A stretch of 64,000 bases of DNA from Rathayibacter iranicus NCPPB 2253 = VKM Ac-1602 (GCF_003149025.1 NZ_QGDV01000003.1:124001-188000); one strand, 5' to 3'; counted from the first letter of the stretch, positions 35,246-43,850 are shown. The notes: generated by a model from the sequence alone, not told the origin. Made by a program: numbers and translations.

Positions 35246-36571
35246 ATGACGTCCTCGACCGCCTCCACTGTCCGCGACAACGCCTCGGTCACCGCCGCCG
35301 ACACCTCCCGGGTGTTCCACTCCTGGTCGGCTCAGGGCGCGCTCAATCCGCTGCCGATCGCCGGCGGCCTCGGCGCAGAGGTCTGGGATGTCGACGGCAC
35401 CCGCTACCTCGACTTCTCGAGCCAGCTTGTCAACGTCACCATCGGCTACCAGCATCCGAAGGTCGTCGCCGCGATCCAGGAGCAGGCCGGCATCCTCGCC
35501 ACCATCGGCCCGGCCGCCGCGAACGAGACGCGGGCGGAGGCGGCGCGCCTGATCACCGACCGGGCGCCGGAGGGCTTCGAGAAGGTCTTCTTCACCAACG
35601 GCGGAGCGGATGCGAACGAGAACGCGATCCGGATGGCACGCCTGTTCACCGGCCGCGACAAAATCGTCTCGTTCTACCGCTCTTACCACGGCAACACCGG
35701 CGCGGCCATCGTCTCCACCGGCGATTGGCGCCGCATCCCGAATGAGTACGCGCGCGGTCACGTGCACGCCTTTGGACCGTACCTCTACCGCACCGAGTTC
35801 TGGGCCGAGACGCTCGAGCAGGAGTGCGAGCGCGCGCTGCACCACCTCGAACGCGTTGTTCAGGCGGAGGGGCCGGAGTCGATCGCTGCGTTCCTTCTCG
35901 AGACCATTCCCGGAACTGCCGGTGTCCTCACTCCGCCGCCCGGCTACCTCGCCGGTGTGCGCGCGATTGCCGATCGCTACGGGATCCAACTGATTCTCGA
36001 CGAGGTCATGGCCGGCTTTGGCCGCACGGGGGAGTGGTTCGCCTTCGACGCCTTCGACGTGCGTCCCGATCTCATCACCTTCGCAAAGGGTGTCAACTCG
36101 GGCTATGTGCCCATCGGGGGCGTCGTGATCTCGGATCCGATCGCGCACCATTTCGACGAGCGTGTCTTTCCGGGCGGACTGACCTACTCCGGGCATCCGC
36201 TCGCCGCGGCCAGTGTCGTGGCTGCCCTGGAGGCAATGGCGGAGGAGGGCATTGTCGAGAATGCGCGGACCATCGGCTCCGAGCACCTCGCTCCGGGCCT
36301 TGCGGCGCTCGAGGCGAAACACGAGCTGATCGGGGAGGTCCGTGGATCCGGCGTGTTCTGGGCGCTCGAACTCGTCTCGGACCGCGCGGCGCGCACCCCG
36401 CTGCCCGCCGCGTCCGTCGCCCGTTTGAAGGCCGACCTGCTCGCCCGCGGACTCCTGCCCTTCACCGCCGATAACCGGATCCACGTGGTCCCGCCCGCCG
36501 TGATCACCCCCGCCGAGGTCGCCCGCGGCCTCGGCCTGCTCGACGACGCCCTCAGCGCCTTCACCGGCTGA
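35246..36571 (+). CDS. Class III PLP-dependent aminotransferase (omega-amino acid type)
   Basis: 441 residues of fold-type I. The PLP-binding lysine is Lys281 in FAKGVNSG and the ring-nitrogen aspartate is Asp252 in LILDEVMAGFGRTG. SYHGNTGAA (about 146) and FTNGGADANENAIR are also typical. These enzymes move an amino group from an omega-amino acid (beta-alanine, GABA, taurine) to pyruvate or 2-oxoglutarate, giving a semialdehyde. With MmsA this makes a short beta-alanine or 3-aminoisobutyrate pathway to an acyl-CoA. Substrate choice is inferred from the neighbours. The ribosome binding site GGAGG lies 12 bases upstream. Confidence 0.9.
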   Translation: MTSSTASTVRDNASVTAADTSRVFHSWSAQGALNPLPIAGGLGAEVWDVDGTRYLDFSSQLVNVTIGYQHPKVVAAIQEQAGILATIGPAAANETRAEAARLITDRAPEGFEKVFFTNGGADANENAIRMARLFTGRDKIVSFYRSYHGNTGAAIVSTGDWRRIPNEYARGHVHAFGPYLYRTEFWAETLEQECERALHHLERVVQAEGPESIAAFLLETIPGTAGVLTPPPGYLAGVRAIADRYGIQLILDEVMAGFGRTGEWFAFDAFDVRPDLITFAKGVNSGYVPIGGVVISDPIAHHFDERVFPGGLTYSGHPLAAASVVAALEAMAEEGIVENARTIGSEHLAPGLAALEAKHELIGEVRGSGVFWALELVSDRAARTPLPAASVARLKADLLARGLLPFTADNRIHVVPPAVITPAEVARGLGLLDDALSAFTG

Positions 36572-36598
36572 CCTCGCCGCGCCCGCTCCAGGAGGGGA

Positions 36599-36683
36599 CA
36601 CGTGCGATTTGCAGGGGATTCGCACGTGAGAGCTCTCTCCCGCGCGTCTCCGCTCCGCGAATTGGCGTATCCCCTGCAGATCG
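36599..36683. repeat. Intergenic repeat element with GTGCGATTTGCAGG core (copy A)
   Basis: CACGTGCGA and TCGCACGTG (36599-36607, 36620-36628) form a 9-bp palindrome around TTTGCAGGGGAT. The string CGATTTGCAGGGGAT (36605-36619) recurs inverted with one mismatch at 36669-36683. The same core is present several times at 40613-40754. It lies between the convergent aminotransferase and ZIP genes and may serve as a terminator. Confidence 0.7.
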
Positions 36684-36727
36684 AACCAGCCGCCGACCGC
36701 GGGACGCTCACCACAGCACGTTGCGTC

Positions 36728-37471
36728 TTAGGAGACGAAGTGCAGCGCGAAGGCGGTGACGAAGCCCAGCACCGCATATAGCCCTGTCAGCACGTTGTCG
36801 CGGTCGAAGGCTTCAGGGATCATCGTGTTGGAGATCATCGCGAGGATCGCGCCCGCCGCGACGGTCGTGACGAAAGCGACCAGCGCTCCCGGGGCTGACG
36901 CGAACACGAGGAAGCCGACGAGCGCGGCGATTGCCGAGATTCCCGCGATTCCACCCCACACCGCGAAAACGTAGCGGGCCGAGCGTCCATCCGTCTTCAT
37001 TCCTACGGTCGAGGAAAGCCCTTCTGGCAGGTTCGAGATCGCGACGGCCGCGACGATGGGCACGCTGATCGCGGCTCCCGCGCTGCTCTGAGCGACCGAG
37101 AGACCGAGCACAATCGACTCCGGGACGCCGTCGATGAGGGCGCCGGCCGCGATGACCGCGCCTCCGCCTCCGCCCGAGCCCTTCGCGCTCTTGCGGTTGC
37201 CGGCTCCGGCTCGGGTGAGCAGGGCATCGGCGCCGACGAAGACGACGGCGCCCGCGAGCGTCCCGAGCACGGTCGGCAGGAGTCCGCCGTCGTCGGCCGC
37301 CTCCTGCACCAGCTCGTAGGCGAGCGCCGAGATCAGCACGCCCGCGCCGAACGCCGAGACCGCGGCGGTCAGCTTGGCGGGCACGTGCAGGAACCACGCG
37401 AGCGCTGCGCCGATCAGGAGGGTGGCGCCGCCGATGGCGCCGCTGATGAGGGCGAGGATCCAGGAGGGCAC
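36728..37471 (-). CDS. ZIP-family metal transporter
   Basis: 247 residues, eight hydrophobic segments. The metal-site helices are recognisable as AGALIDGVPESIVLG (helix 4) and AISNLPEGLSSTVG (helix 5), which carry the His/Asp/Glu ligands of ZIP proteins. A Gly-rich loop (GSGGGGG, about 98) replaces the usual His-rich loop, so a cytoplasmic metal-sensing loop is lacking. It takes up zinc or other divalent metals into the cytoplasm. It may be co-transcribed with the DUF817 gene, 13 bases upstream on the same strand. Confidence 0.85.
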   Translation of the reverse strand: MPSWILALISGAIGGATLLIGAALAWFLHVPAKLTAAVSAFGAGVLISALAYELVQEAADDGGLLPTVLGTLAGAVVFVGADALLTRAGAGNRKSAKGSGGGGGAVIAAGALIDGVPESIVLGLSVAQSSAGAAISVPIVAAVAISNLPEGLSSTVGMKTDGRSARYVFAVWGGIAGISAIAALVGFLVFASAPGALVAFVTTVAAGAILAMISNTMIPEAFDRDNVLTGLYAVLGFVTAFALHFVS

Positions 37472-37484
37472 GGCGTCCAGCCTG

Positions 37485-38375
37485 TCAGCCTCGGGCGCGG
37501 CCCGCGGCGGGCTTGACGAGGGACGCCCCGTCGGGTGTCTGTGGCGGGTAGACGACGGTCACCAGTACCACGGAGACGATCATCAGGAGAAACCACGACA
37601 CGAGCTTCGAGAGAGAGACGAGATGCCAGCCGTCGAGTTGGTCGGGGTAGAGCCAGGCGCCGGCGGATGTCGCGACGTTCTCGGCTAGCCAGATAAAGAA
37701 TGCGACGAGCGCGAACGTTACCGGTACTGGCATCCGGTGGACACCGCGGTGCACGCGGTAGACCATCGTGCTTCGGATCCAGAGGGCAGCGACCGCCGCG
37801 ACGAGCAGCCAGCGGGCGTCAGGCAGGTAGTGGTGGCTGAAGAAGTTGCTGTAGATCAGCACGGCGACCACGGCGGTCGCCCAGCGCCGCGGCCACCGTT
37901 CGAAGCGCACGTCGAAGAGGCGGTGAATCCGCACCATGTAGGAACCGACGGAGGCGTACAGGAACCCGCTGAACAGCGGCACCGCGCCGATCCGCAGAAT
38001 CCCGTCGGCCGCGTAGCTCCAGGAGCCGACATCGGTCTTGAACAGCTCCATCCCCGTGCCGACGACGTGGAACAGCACGACGACCCAGAGTTCGCGCCCG
38101 GTTTCGAGGCGAGTGGCGATCATCACGACCTGCAGGGCGACGGCGACGAGGGTCAGAAGGTCATTCCGGGCGAGGACCGCATCGTCGGGATACCAGAGCC
38201 TGGCCGCGACGATCAACGCGAGCAGCGCGGCACCGAAGATGCACGCCCACGCCTGCTTGGCTCCGAAGACCAGAAACTCGATCGCTGCACCGCGCACTCC
38301 GGAGGAGGGACCGCGGGCGAGCAGTCGGTGCGCCGCGTCGTCGATCCGCTGCTCAACCGGCGTGAAGGATCGCAT
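37485..38375 (-). CDS. DUF817 family membrane protein
   Basis: 296 residues from an ATG preceded by GAGGGAGG. About eight membrane helices and the family strings FLVFGAKQAWACIFGA, GTGMELFKTDVGSWSYA and YSNFFSHHYLPDARW identify DUF817. The HH pair between helices and ELFKTD are conserved and might bind a ligand. No function is known. A longer frame reaches into the next gene's promoter and was rejected. Confidence 0.85.
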   Translation of the reverse strand: MRSFTPVEQRIDDAAHRLLARGPSSGVRGAAIEFLVFGAKQAWACIFGAALLALIVAARLWYPDDAVLARNDLLTLVAVALQVVMIATRLETGRELWVVVLFHVVGTGMELFKTDVGSWSYAADGILRIGAVPLFSGFLYASVGSYMVRIHRLFDVRFERWPRRWATAVVAVLIYSNFFSHHYLPDARWLLVAAVAALWIRSTMVYRVHRGVHRMPVPVTFALVAFFIWLAENVATSAGAWLYPDQLDGWHLVSLSKLVSWFLLMIVSVVLVTVVYPPQTPDGASLVKPAAGRARG

Positions 38376-38436
38376 CCGTCCTCCCTCTGCCGAAGCGGCC
38401 GATGCTACCGGGTCTGGGCTCCCATAAACTGACGCA

Positions 38437-39711
38437 ATGGCGGAGTTCAGCGCGAGTGTTTTCCAGAACGAGTTCCTCTCGGACGGTGCCACCGATGTGC
38501 ACGCGATCGTCACCGTCACCGCGTCGGGCACCGGAGTCGCCGGCTCCGATGGCGCCGCGGCGGAGATCATCATCGTCGACTGCTCCGGGTCAATGACCGG
38601 CGAGAACATGACCGCCGCCAAGCGCGCCGCCGCGGTCGCCGTCGACCAGATCCTCGACGGTACGTTCTTCGCCGTCGTGGCGGGCTCGGAGCGCGCCGAT
38701 CGCGCCTTCCCCTACCCCAACGCCTCCGTCTCGATGGTGCGGATGGAGCCGGGAGCACGTACCGCGGCGAAGGAGGCGATCGGCTTCCTCCAGGCCGACG
38801 GCGGCACTGCGATGGGCAGTTGGCTGACCCTCGCACGGCAGCTGTTCGCAACGGTCCCCGAGGCCACGCAGCGTCACGCGATCCTCCTCACCGACGGGAA
38901 GAACGAGCACGAGTCGCGGATGCAGCTCGACGCTGCGATCAGGGCGGCGGGCGGCGTGTTCCAGTGCGATGTGCGCGGCGTCGGCTCACGCTGGATTGTC
39001 GAGGAGGCGCGCACCATCGCGAGTGCGCTGCTGGGCACCGTCGGCCTGATCGCGAAGCCGGCCGACCTGGCCGCCGACTTCGAGTCGCTGATGCGGGCCT
39101 CGATGGGGCGCGGAGTCGCCAACGGCGAGCTGCGCGTGTGGACTCCGCAGGGGGCTCAGCTGCTTTTCGTGCGCCAGGTCGCGCCGACGCTCGAGGACCT
39201 CAGCTCGCGGCGGACCGCCGTGAACCCGCTCACCGGCTCGTACCCCACCGGTGCCTGGGGGGACGAGTCGCGCGAGTATCACGTGGCCGTTCGGGTGGCG
39301 TCGAAGCCGGTGGGCTCGGAGCAGCTTGCCGCGCGGGTCCAGCTCAGCGTGCGCGACGAGGTGGTCGCCTCCGCGCTGGTGAGAGCCCGCTGGACCGATG
39401 ACTCCGCCCTGACCGCCCGCATCGACCCCGCCGTCGCGCACTACACGGGGCAGACCGAGCTAGCCTCGGCGATCCAGGACGGCCTGGCCGCGAAAGCCGT
39501 CGGCGACGACGCGACCGCCACCGTCAAGCTCGGCCGGGCGGTGCAGCTCGCGGCTGTCACGGGCAATGACGAGGCGACGGCGAAGCTGCGCAAAGTGGTC
39601 GAGATCGACGATCCCGACGAGGGGACGGTGCGGCTCAAGCGCGGGGTCGACCGTCTCGACGAGATGGCCCTCGACACCGCCTCGACGAAGACCACGCGGG
39701 TGCGCAAGTGA
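38437..39711 (+). CDS. VWA-domain protein
   Basis: 424 residues, cytoplasmic. The von Willebrand factor A domain (about 40-215) has the metal-ion site motif DCSGSM (Asp48, Ser50, Ser52), a threonine at GGTAMG and an aspartate at LLTDGKNEHE. A beta-rich middle and a helical C-terminal part (VKLGRAVQLAAVTGNDEATAKL) follow, the layout seen in VWA proteins beside FHA proteins in actinobacteria. VWA domains hold protein complexes together through Mg2+. A TAAACT box ends 6 bases before ATG, indicating a leaderless transcript. The stop overlaps the FHA gene start (GTGA). Confidence 0.88.
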   Translation: MAEFSASVFQNEFLSDGATDVHAIVTVTASGTGVAGSDGAAAEIIIVDCSGSMTGENMTAAKRAAAVAVDQILDGTFFAVVAGSERADRAFPYPNASVSMVRMEPGARTAAKEAIGFLQADGGTAMGSWLTLARQLFATVPEATQRHAILLTDGKNEHESRMQLDAAIRAAGGVFQCDVRGVGSRWIVEEARTIASALLGTVGLIAKPADLAADFESLMRASMGRGVANGELRVWTPQGAQLLFVRQVAPTLEDLSSRRTAVNPLTGSYPTGAWGDESREYHVAVRVASKPVGSEQLAARVQLSVRDEVVASALVRARWTDDSALTARIDPAVAHYTGQTELASAIQDGLAAKAVGDDATATVKLGRAVQLAAVTGNDEATAKLRKVVEIDDPDEGTVRLKRGVDRLDEMALDTASTKTTRVRK

Positions 39712-40589
39712 GCTACCGCTGCCCCGAGGGACACACGTCGGCGTCCGGCGACTATTGCGACGTCTGCGGAACTCCGATCGCAGCGGCCCCGCCGCCCGCT
39801 GCCGCGCCGACTACCGTCATCCCCACCGGCCCCTCGGTGTGTCCGCACTGCTCGTTTCCGAACGAGGCCGGCGCCCTATTCTGCGAGAACTGCGGCTATG
39901 ACTTCACCACGGGATCCCTGCCCGAGGCTGACCCGTTCACCGAGTCGGGCGCCGTGCGCGCTCCGGCAGAGGTCGGCGGCTCGGCGTCCCCTGCGGGCGA
40001 CCCGGCCGCGCACCTCGGCGAGGCACCGGACCCGCGAGTCGATCCCGCCGCTCCTACCGAGTTCGTGCCGGAGCAGGACGCGGGCTTTGACGTGCCCGTC
40101 GCCTCCGCGCCCCCGACGGAGGTGATCCCGGTTGCGCCGGCTGCGTCTTCCGGTGCCGCGTCATCGCCCGCGGCCACCGAGTCCGGCGACCCCTGGATCG
40201 CCGAACTCTGGGTCGACCCCGAGTGGTATGCCGAGCAGCGAGCGGATGATCCGATGCCCTCGCCCGGTCCGCCCGCGACCGTCGTGCTGCGCGAGCGCTC
40301 ACTGCTCGTCGGCCGCCCCTCCGTCTCCCGCGGCATCTCGCCGCAGATCGACTGCGGTTCCGACTCCGGAGTCTCGCGCCGCCACTGTGAGCTGAGCACC
40401 GATGGCTACCGCTGGTGGGTCGAGGACCTCCAGTCGGCGAACGGGACATACCTCGCTCAGGCGGGTGCACCGCTCCCGCAGAAGCCGATCGCCGCGGGTC
40501 AGCGCCGCGAGATCGAGGAGGGCGACCGGATTTACGTGGGCGCCTGGACGCGTCTGGTGCTTCGCCCCGCACTGCCCGGCGAGGCGTAG
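39708..40589 (+). CDS. FHA-domain protein with N-terminal zinc ribbons
   Basis: 293 residues, GTG start. Two zinc ribbons open it: CPEGHTSASGDYCDVCG and CPHCSFPNEAGALFCENCG (about residues 5-64). A disordered Pro/Ala/Glu linker leads to a C-terminal FHA domain (about 190-290) with GRPS, SGVSRRHCEL and DLQSANGTY, the phosphothreonine-binding pattern. It should dock onto phosphorylated partners of nearby kinases. It lacks the short ETTS-type phosphosite region of GarA/OdhI, so it is not that protein. The ribbons resemble those of the PP2C and PknG proteins at 23254-26597, suggesting one pathway. Confidence 0.9.
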   Translation: MSYRCPEGHTSASGDYCDVCGTPIAAAPPPAAAPTTVIPTGPSVCPHCSFPNEAGALFCENCGYDFTTGSLPEADPFTESGAVRAPAEVGGSASPAGDPAAHLGEAPDPRVDPAAPTEFVPEQDAGFDVPVASAPPTEVIPVAPAASSGAASSPAATESGDPWIAELWVDPEWYAEQRADDPMPSPGPPATVVLRERSLLVGRPSVSRGISPQIDCGSDSGVSRRHCELSTDGYRWWVEDLQSANGTYLAQAGAPLPQKPIAAGQRREIEEGDRIYVGAWTRLVLRPALPGEA

Positions 40590-40612
40590 GCGTCAACTCC
40601 GGGCGTTCCTGG

Positions 40613-40754
40613 GTGCCATTTGCAGGGGATACCGCAGCGCGAGGACCCACGTCGCGCCGGAGAGCGCTCCCACGTGAGAAGTCCCTGCACATCGCACCGA
40701 CCCCTGCGAATCGCACTAGTGCCTGCGAATCGCACCGGCTCCTGCACATCGCAC
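40613..40754. repeat. Tandem GTGCGAT-NN-GCAGG repeats (copy B)
   Basis: Four 14-base units (reading CCTGCRNATCGCAC on the plus strand) start at 40684, 40703, 40722 and 40741, exactly 19 bases apart. A fifth, related string GTGCCATTTGCAGGGGAT begins at 40613 in the other orientation. The core is the same as at 36599-36683. The region separates the convergent FHA and kinase genes. Confidence 0.8.
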
Positions 40755-40784
40755 GGCGGCGAGCGCCGCACCACCGCCCGCGCC

Positions 40785-41759
40785 TCAACGGCCGACGAGC
40801 GCTCCCAGCATCCACGAGAGCGCCGCGATGGCCCCCACGCCGACCACGCTCGACCCGATGATCACCGAGCGCCGCACCCGAGCCGAGCGCGAGTCGCCCG
40901 CCATCTCGGTCACCCCCGCGGCCATCCCGCCGCGCAGACGGTGCGCGACCTGCTCGGCGGTGGGCCGGTCGGAGGGGTCTCGTGCTGTCATCGCGCTCAG
41001 CAGCGAGCGCCACGCGGCGGGCACTGTCTCCGGAATAGCGGGGCTGCGGTGCAGTCGGGCGATCGCCGCCTCCAGGACGGTGCCGGTGTATTCGCGGTGC
41101 CCGGTCATCGCCTCGAGGAGCACCAGCCCGAGCGAGAAGACGTCGCTCGCTCCGTTGATCGGCTCCCCGGCCACCTGCTCCGGGCTGACGAAGCTCGCCG
41201 TGCCGATGACGATGCCGTCGCCGGTGAGGCGGGAGCCGTCCATGAAGTGCGCCACACCGAAGTCCGCGAGCTTGGCCGTGCAGTCATAGCCGCTGGACGC
41301 GATATCGCTGACCAGGATGTTCGCGGGCTTCACATCCCGGTGCACGACGCCCCGCTCATGCAGGTAGGCGAGCGCCTCCGCCAGCTGAGTGCCGATCGCG
41401 GCGACCTCGTCGGCGGGTAGCGGACCTGACTCGAGTCGCGCCTCCAGCGTCGGGTCGGCGACGAACTCCATTACGACATAGCGGCGCACCTCGCCGCCGA
41501 AGTTGTGCAATCCGGCATCGAAGAGATTGACGATGCCGGGATGAGCGAAGGAACTCAGCATTCGGACCTCGCGCTCCTGGCGGGCGATGTCGTCGGGGTG
41601 GGACGCCTCCGCGCGGAAGACCTTCACGGCGACATCGCGCTGCACCGATTCATCGCGGGCCCGATAGACCGAGCCCATTCCGCCCGAGCCAATCCGCTCG
41701 ATCAGGTAGTAGCGCCCGGCGACCTTCTGCTTCGCGGCACTGGCGGCGATGACACTCAC
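40785..41759 (-). CDS. Membrane-anchored Ser/Thr protein kinase
   Basis: 324 residues. A Hanks-type kinase domain fills residues 15-275: glycine loop GSGGMGSVY, VAVKVF, HRDVKPANIL, DFGVA, and the activation segment GIVIGTASFVSPEQ. A short linker is followed by one C-terminal membrane helix (about 300-320), and almost nothing lies outside the cell, so there are no PASTA or other sensor domains. All catalytic residues are intact, in contrast to the atypical PknG homologue. It converges on the VWA-FHA pair and is a candidate writer for the FHA reader. The promoter region holds a GTGCGCT/AGCGCAC hairpin near 41786. Confidence 0.9.
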   Translation of the reverse strand: MSVIAASAAKQKVAGRYYLIERIGSGGMGSVYRARDESVQRDVAVKVFRAEASHPDDIARQEREVRMLSSFAHPGIVNLFDAGLHNFGGEVRRYVVMEFVADPTLEARLESGPLPADEVAAIGTQLAEALAYLHERGVVHRDVKPANILVSDIASSGYDCTAKLADFGVAHFMDGSRLTGDGIVIGTASFVSPEQVAGEPINGASDVFSLGLVLLEAMTGHREYTGTVLEAAIARLHRSPAIPETVPAAWRSLLSAMTARDPSDRPTAEQVAHRLRGGMAAGVTEMAGDSRSARVRRSVIIGSSVVGVGAIAALSWMLGALVGR

Positions 41760-41957
41760 GATGATCCCGCCTTCCGCTCGAAGGGTGCGCTCGAGAGCGC
41801 ACTCAGTGGGTGCCTGTGATGACCGTACCGCGCAGATCCACCCCGTGGACCAGCGGAACGGGGGATTGACACTTCGCGTCGCAAGCCCGGGACGCTTGGT
41901 GCTCCGCCGATGACCGACGCACCGCCATCCAAGTCCGTTACCCGGAGTCGCGGCGCG

Positions 41958-42581
41958 TCAGTTCAGGCGACCGAGCATGCCCTCGAACGAATCGTCGAGC
42001 GCCCACGGGTCGACCGCCGCGTCCGAGCGTGAGGAGCGCGCAGCCTCCACGGCCAGCTCGCGTCCGGCGCGCTCGATCCGCAAGGGCAGGGCCCGCCCGT
42101 CCTCCGTCGCTCCGCCCCAGTCGTCGGTCGCCGCGAACACGGTCGTCGAGAGCGGAGCCGCATGAAGGTAGCTGAATAGCGGGCGCATCGCGTAGTCCAC
42201 GGCGAGCGAGTGGCGGGGCGAGCCTCCCGTCGCAGCGAGCAGCACGGGCAGGCCGCGCAGGGCCTCCGTGTCGAGCACGTCGATGAATGACTTGAACAGT
42301 CCGCTGTAGCTGGTGGTGAAGATCGGTGTCACGGCGATCAGCCCGTCGGCTGCGGCGACCGCGTCGAGCGCGGTCTGCAGGGCGGGGCTCGCGAAGCCGG
42401 TCAGGAGGTTGTTCGTGACGTCGTGTGCGAGATCGCGCAGCTCGATGACGCTCCGCTCGACCGCGAAGCCCTGCTCGGCGAGGGCCGCCGCGGCGGCGTT
42501 CGCCAGGCGGTCGGCGAGCAGCCGCGTCGAGGACGGCTGGCTAAGTCCTGCCGAGAGGACGGTGATTCTACGGGTGTCCAT
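41958..42581 (-). CDS. NAD(P)H-dependent FMN reductase (CE1759-type)
   Basis: 207 residues from an ATG preceded by AGGAG. Flavodoxin-like fold: ITVLSAGLSQPSSTRLLADRL at the phosphate loop, VTPIFTTSYSGLFKSFID and LLAATGGSPRHSLA, all typical of the MsuE/CE1759 branch. It supplies reduced FMN. The partner monooxygenase gene stops 13 bases upstream, so the two form the two-component LLM duo. The C-terminal part after residue 175 is variable. Confidence 0.88.
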   Translation of the reverse strand: MDTRRITVLSAGLSQPSSTRLLADRLANAAAAALAEQGFAVERSVIELRDLAHDVTNNLLTGFASPALQTALDAVAAADGLIAVTPIFTTSYSGLFKSFIDVLDTEALRGLPVLLAATGGSPRHSLAVDYAMRPLFSYLHAAPLSTTVFAATDDWGGATEDGRALPLRIERAGRELAVEAARSSRSDAAVDPWALDDSFEGMLGRLN

Positions 42582-42594
42582 GCGTAGCTCCTGA

Positions 42595-43740
42595 CTAAGC
42601 GGTGACGGGCTCGGCGGTGACGGGCTCTGCGGTGACGGGCACTGCCGTGCGGAGCGCGTCGGCGGTCTGCGCGTCGCGCGTCGCGACGAGCGAGGCGTGA
42701 GTGGGAGCGTCCGGCACCTGCGCGGGGCGGCCTTCCGCGAAACCGGCACGCAGGGTAGGCAGAATCTCGCCCAGCATGTCCATCTGCTCCAGCACGGTCT
42801 TCAGCGGGAGTCCCGCGTGGTCCATCAGGAACAGCTGGCGCTGGTAGTCGCCGACGTACTCGCGGAAACCGAGGGTGCGGTCGATGATCTGCTGCGGTGA
42901 GCCGACAGTCAGCGGAGTCTGCTCAGTGAAGTCCTCCAGAGAGGGGCCGTGGCCGTAGACGGGCGCGTTGTCGAAGTAGGGGCGGAACTGCGCGAGGGCG
43001 TCCTGCGAGGTGCGGGCCATAAAGATCTGGCCCCCGAGGCCCACGATCGCCTGGTCGGCGGTGCCGTGGCCGTAGTGCTCGAAACGCTGGCGGTAGAGCT
43101 GCACCATCTTCTGAGTGTGCGAGGCAGGCCAAAAGATGTGGTTAGCGAAGAATCCGTCGCCGTAGTAGGCGGCCTGCTCCGCAATCTGTGGCGAGCGGAT
43201 CGAGCCGTGCCAGACGAAGGGTGCGATGCCGTCGAGCGGGCGGGGAGTCGACTGGAAGCCCTGGAGAGGCGTGCGGAACTGGCCCTCCCAGTCAACGTAG
43301 TCCTCCGTCCAGAGGCGGTGCAGCAAGTCGTAGTTCTCGATTGTCAGCTCGATACCGCGGCGGATGTCCTTGCCGAACCACGGATAGACGGGGCCGGTGT
43401 TGCCACGGCCGAGCATGAGGTCTACGCGGCCATTGGCGAGGTGCTGAAGCATCGCGTAGTCCTCGGCGAGCTTCACCGGGTCATTCGTGGTGATCAGCGC
43501 CATCGCGGTCGAAAGCTGGATCCGCTCCGTCTTCGCGGCGATGAACGCCAGCGTGGTCGTCGGCGAGGAGGACCAGAACGGCGGGTTGTGGTGCTCGCCG
43601 AGGGCGAAGACGTCGAGACCGATGTCCTCGGCCTTGAGGGCGATCGCGAGGGTCGCCTTGATCTTCTCCGATTCGGAGGGGGTCCGTCCGGTCGTGGGGT
43701 CGGTCGTTGAGTCGCTGACCGTGAAGATGCCGAACTGCAT
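42595..43740 (-). CDS. LLM-class flavin-dependent monooxygenase (CE1758-type)
   Basis: 381 residues from an ATG with AAGGAG. The luciferase-like barrel begins MQFGIFTVSD and has FALGEHHNPPFWSSSPTTTLAFIAAKTERIQLSTAM and MLGRGNTGPVYPW motifs (key parts: GEHHN, TERIQLS, GRGNTGPVY). It oxidises an unknown organic substrate with FMNH2 from the adjacent reductase. The C-terminus carries an odd PVTAEPVTAEPVTA tail from a 15-base repeat at the stop end (about 42601-42642). A frame starting further upstream lacks support. The pair is common in actinobacteria without known substrate. Confidence 0.9.
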   Translation of the reverse strand: MQFGIFTVSDSTTDPTTGRTPSESEKIKATLAIALKAEDIGLDVFALGEHHNPPFWSSSPTTTLAFIAAKTERIQLSTAMALITTNDPVKLAEDYAMLQHLANGRVDLMLGRGNTGPVYPWFGKDIRRGIELTIENYDLLHRLWTEDYVDWEGQFRTPLQGFQSTPRPLDGIAPFVWHGSIRSPQIAEQAAYYGDGFFANHIFWPASHTQKMVQLYRQRFEHYGHGTADQAIVGLGGQIFMARTSQDALAQFRPYFDNAPVYGHGPSLEDFTEQTPLTVGSPQQIIDRTLGFREYVGDYQRQLFLMDHAGLPLKTVLEQMDMLGEILPTLRAGFAEGRPAQVPDAPTHASLVATRDAQTADALRTAVPVTAEPVTAEPVTA

Positions 43741-43780
43741 CGGACGCTCCTTTTGTCTTCTAGCCCCGCGGGGCCCGGTC

Positions 43781-43794
43781 CATGCGTTTGCATG
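43781..43794. promoter_or_regulatory. CATGC-GTTT-GCATG palindrome upstream of the LLM genes
   Basis: A perfect 5-bp inverted repeat with a 4-base centre, next to a TGTACA palindrome. It lies about 40 bases before the monooxygenase start and could be a repressor site. Confidence 0.4.
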
Positions 43795-43850
43795 TACATA
43801 CTCCTTCAACCACGCTCGCTCGGATTCATTCCCGGCCCTTGGTCGGCTGC

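Noticed and set aside
39708-40589. FHA protein as the GarA/OdhI orthologue
   Set aside because: It has zinc ribbons and a long linker and lacks the short N-terminal ETTS-type phosphosite region, so it is a different FHA protein.
40684-40754. CRISPR-like regular repeats
   Set aside because: The 14-base units with 5-base gaps are far too short for a CRISPR array and no cas genes are present.
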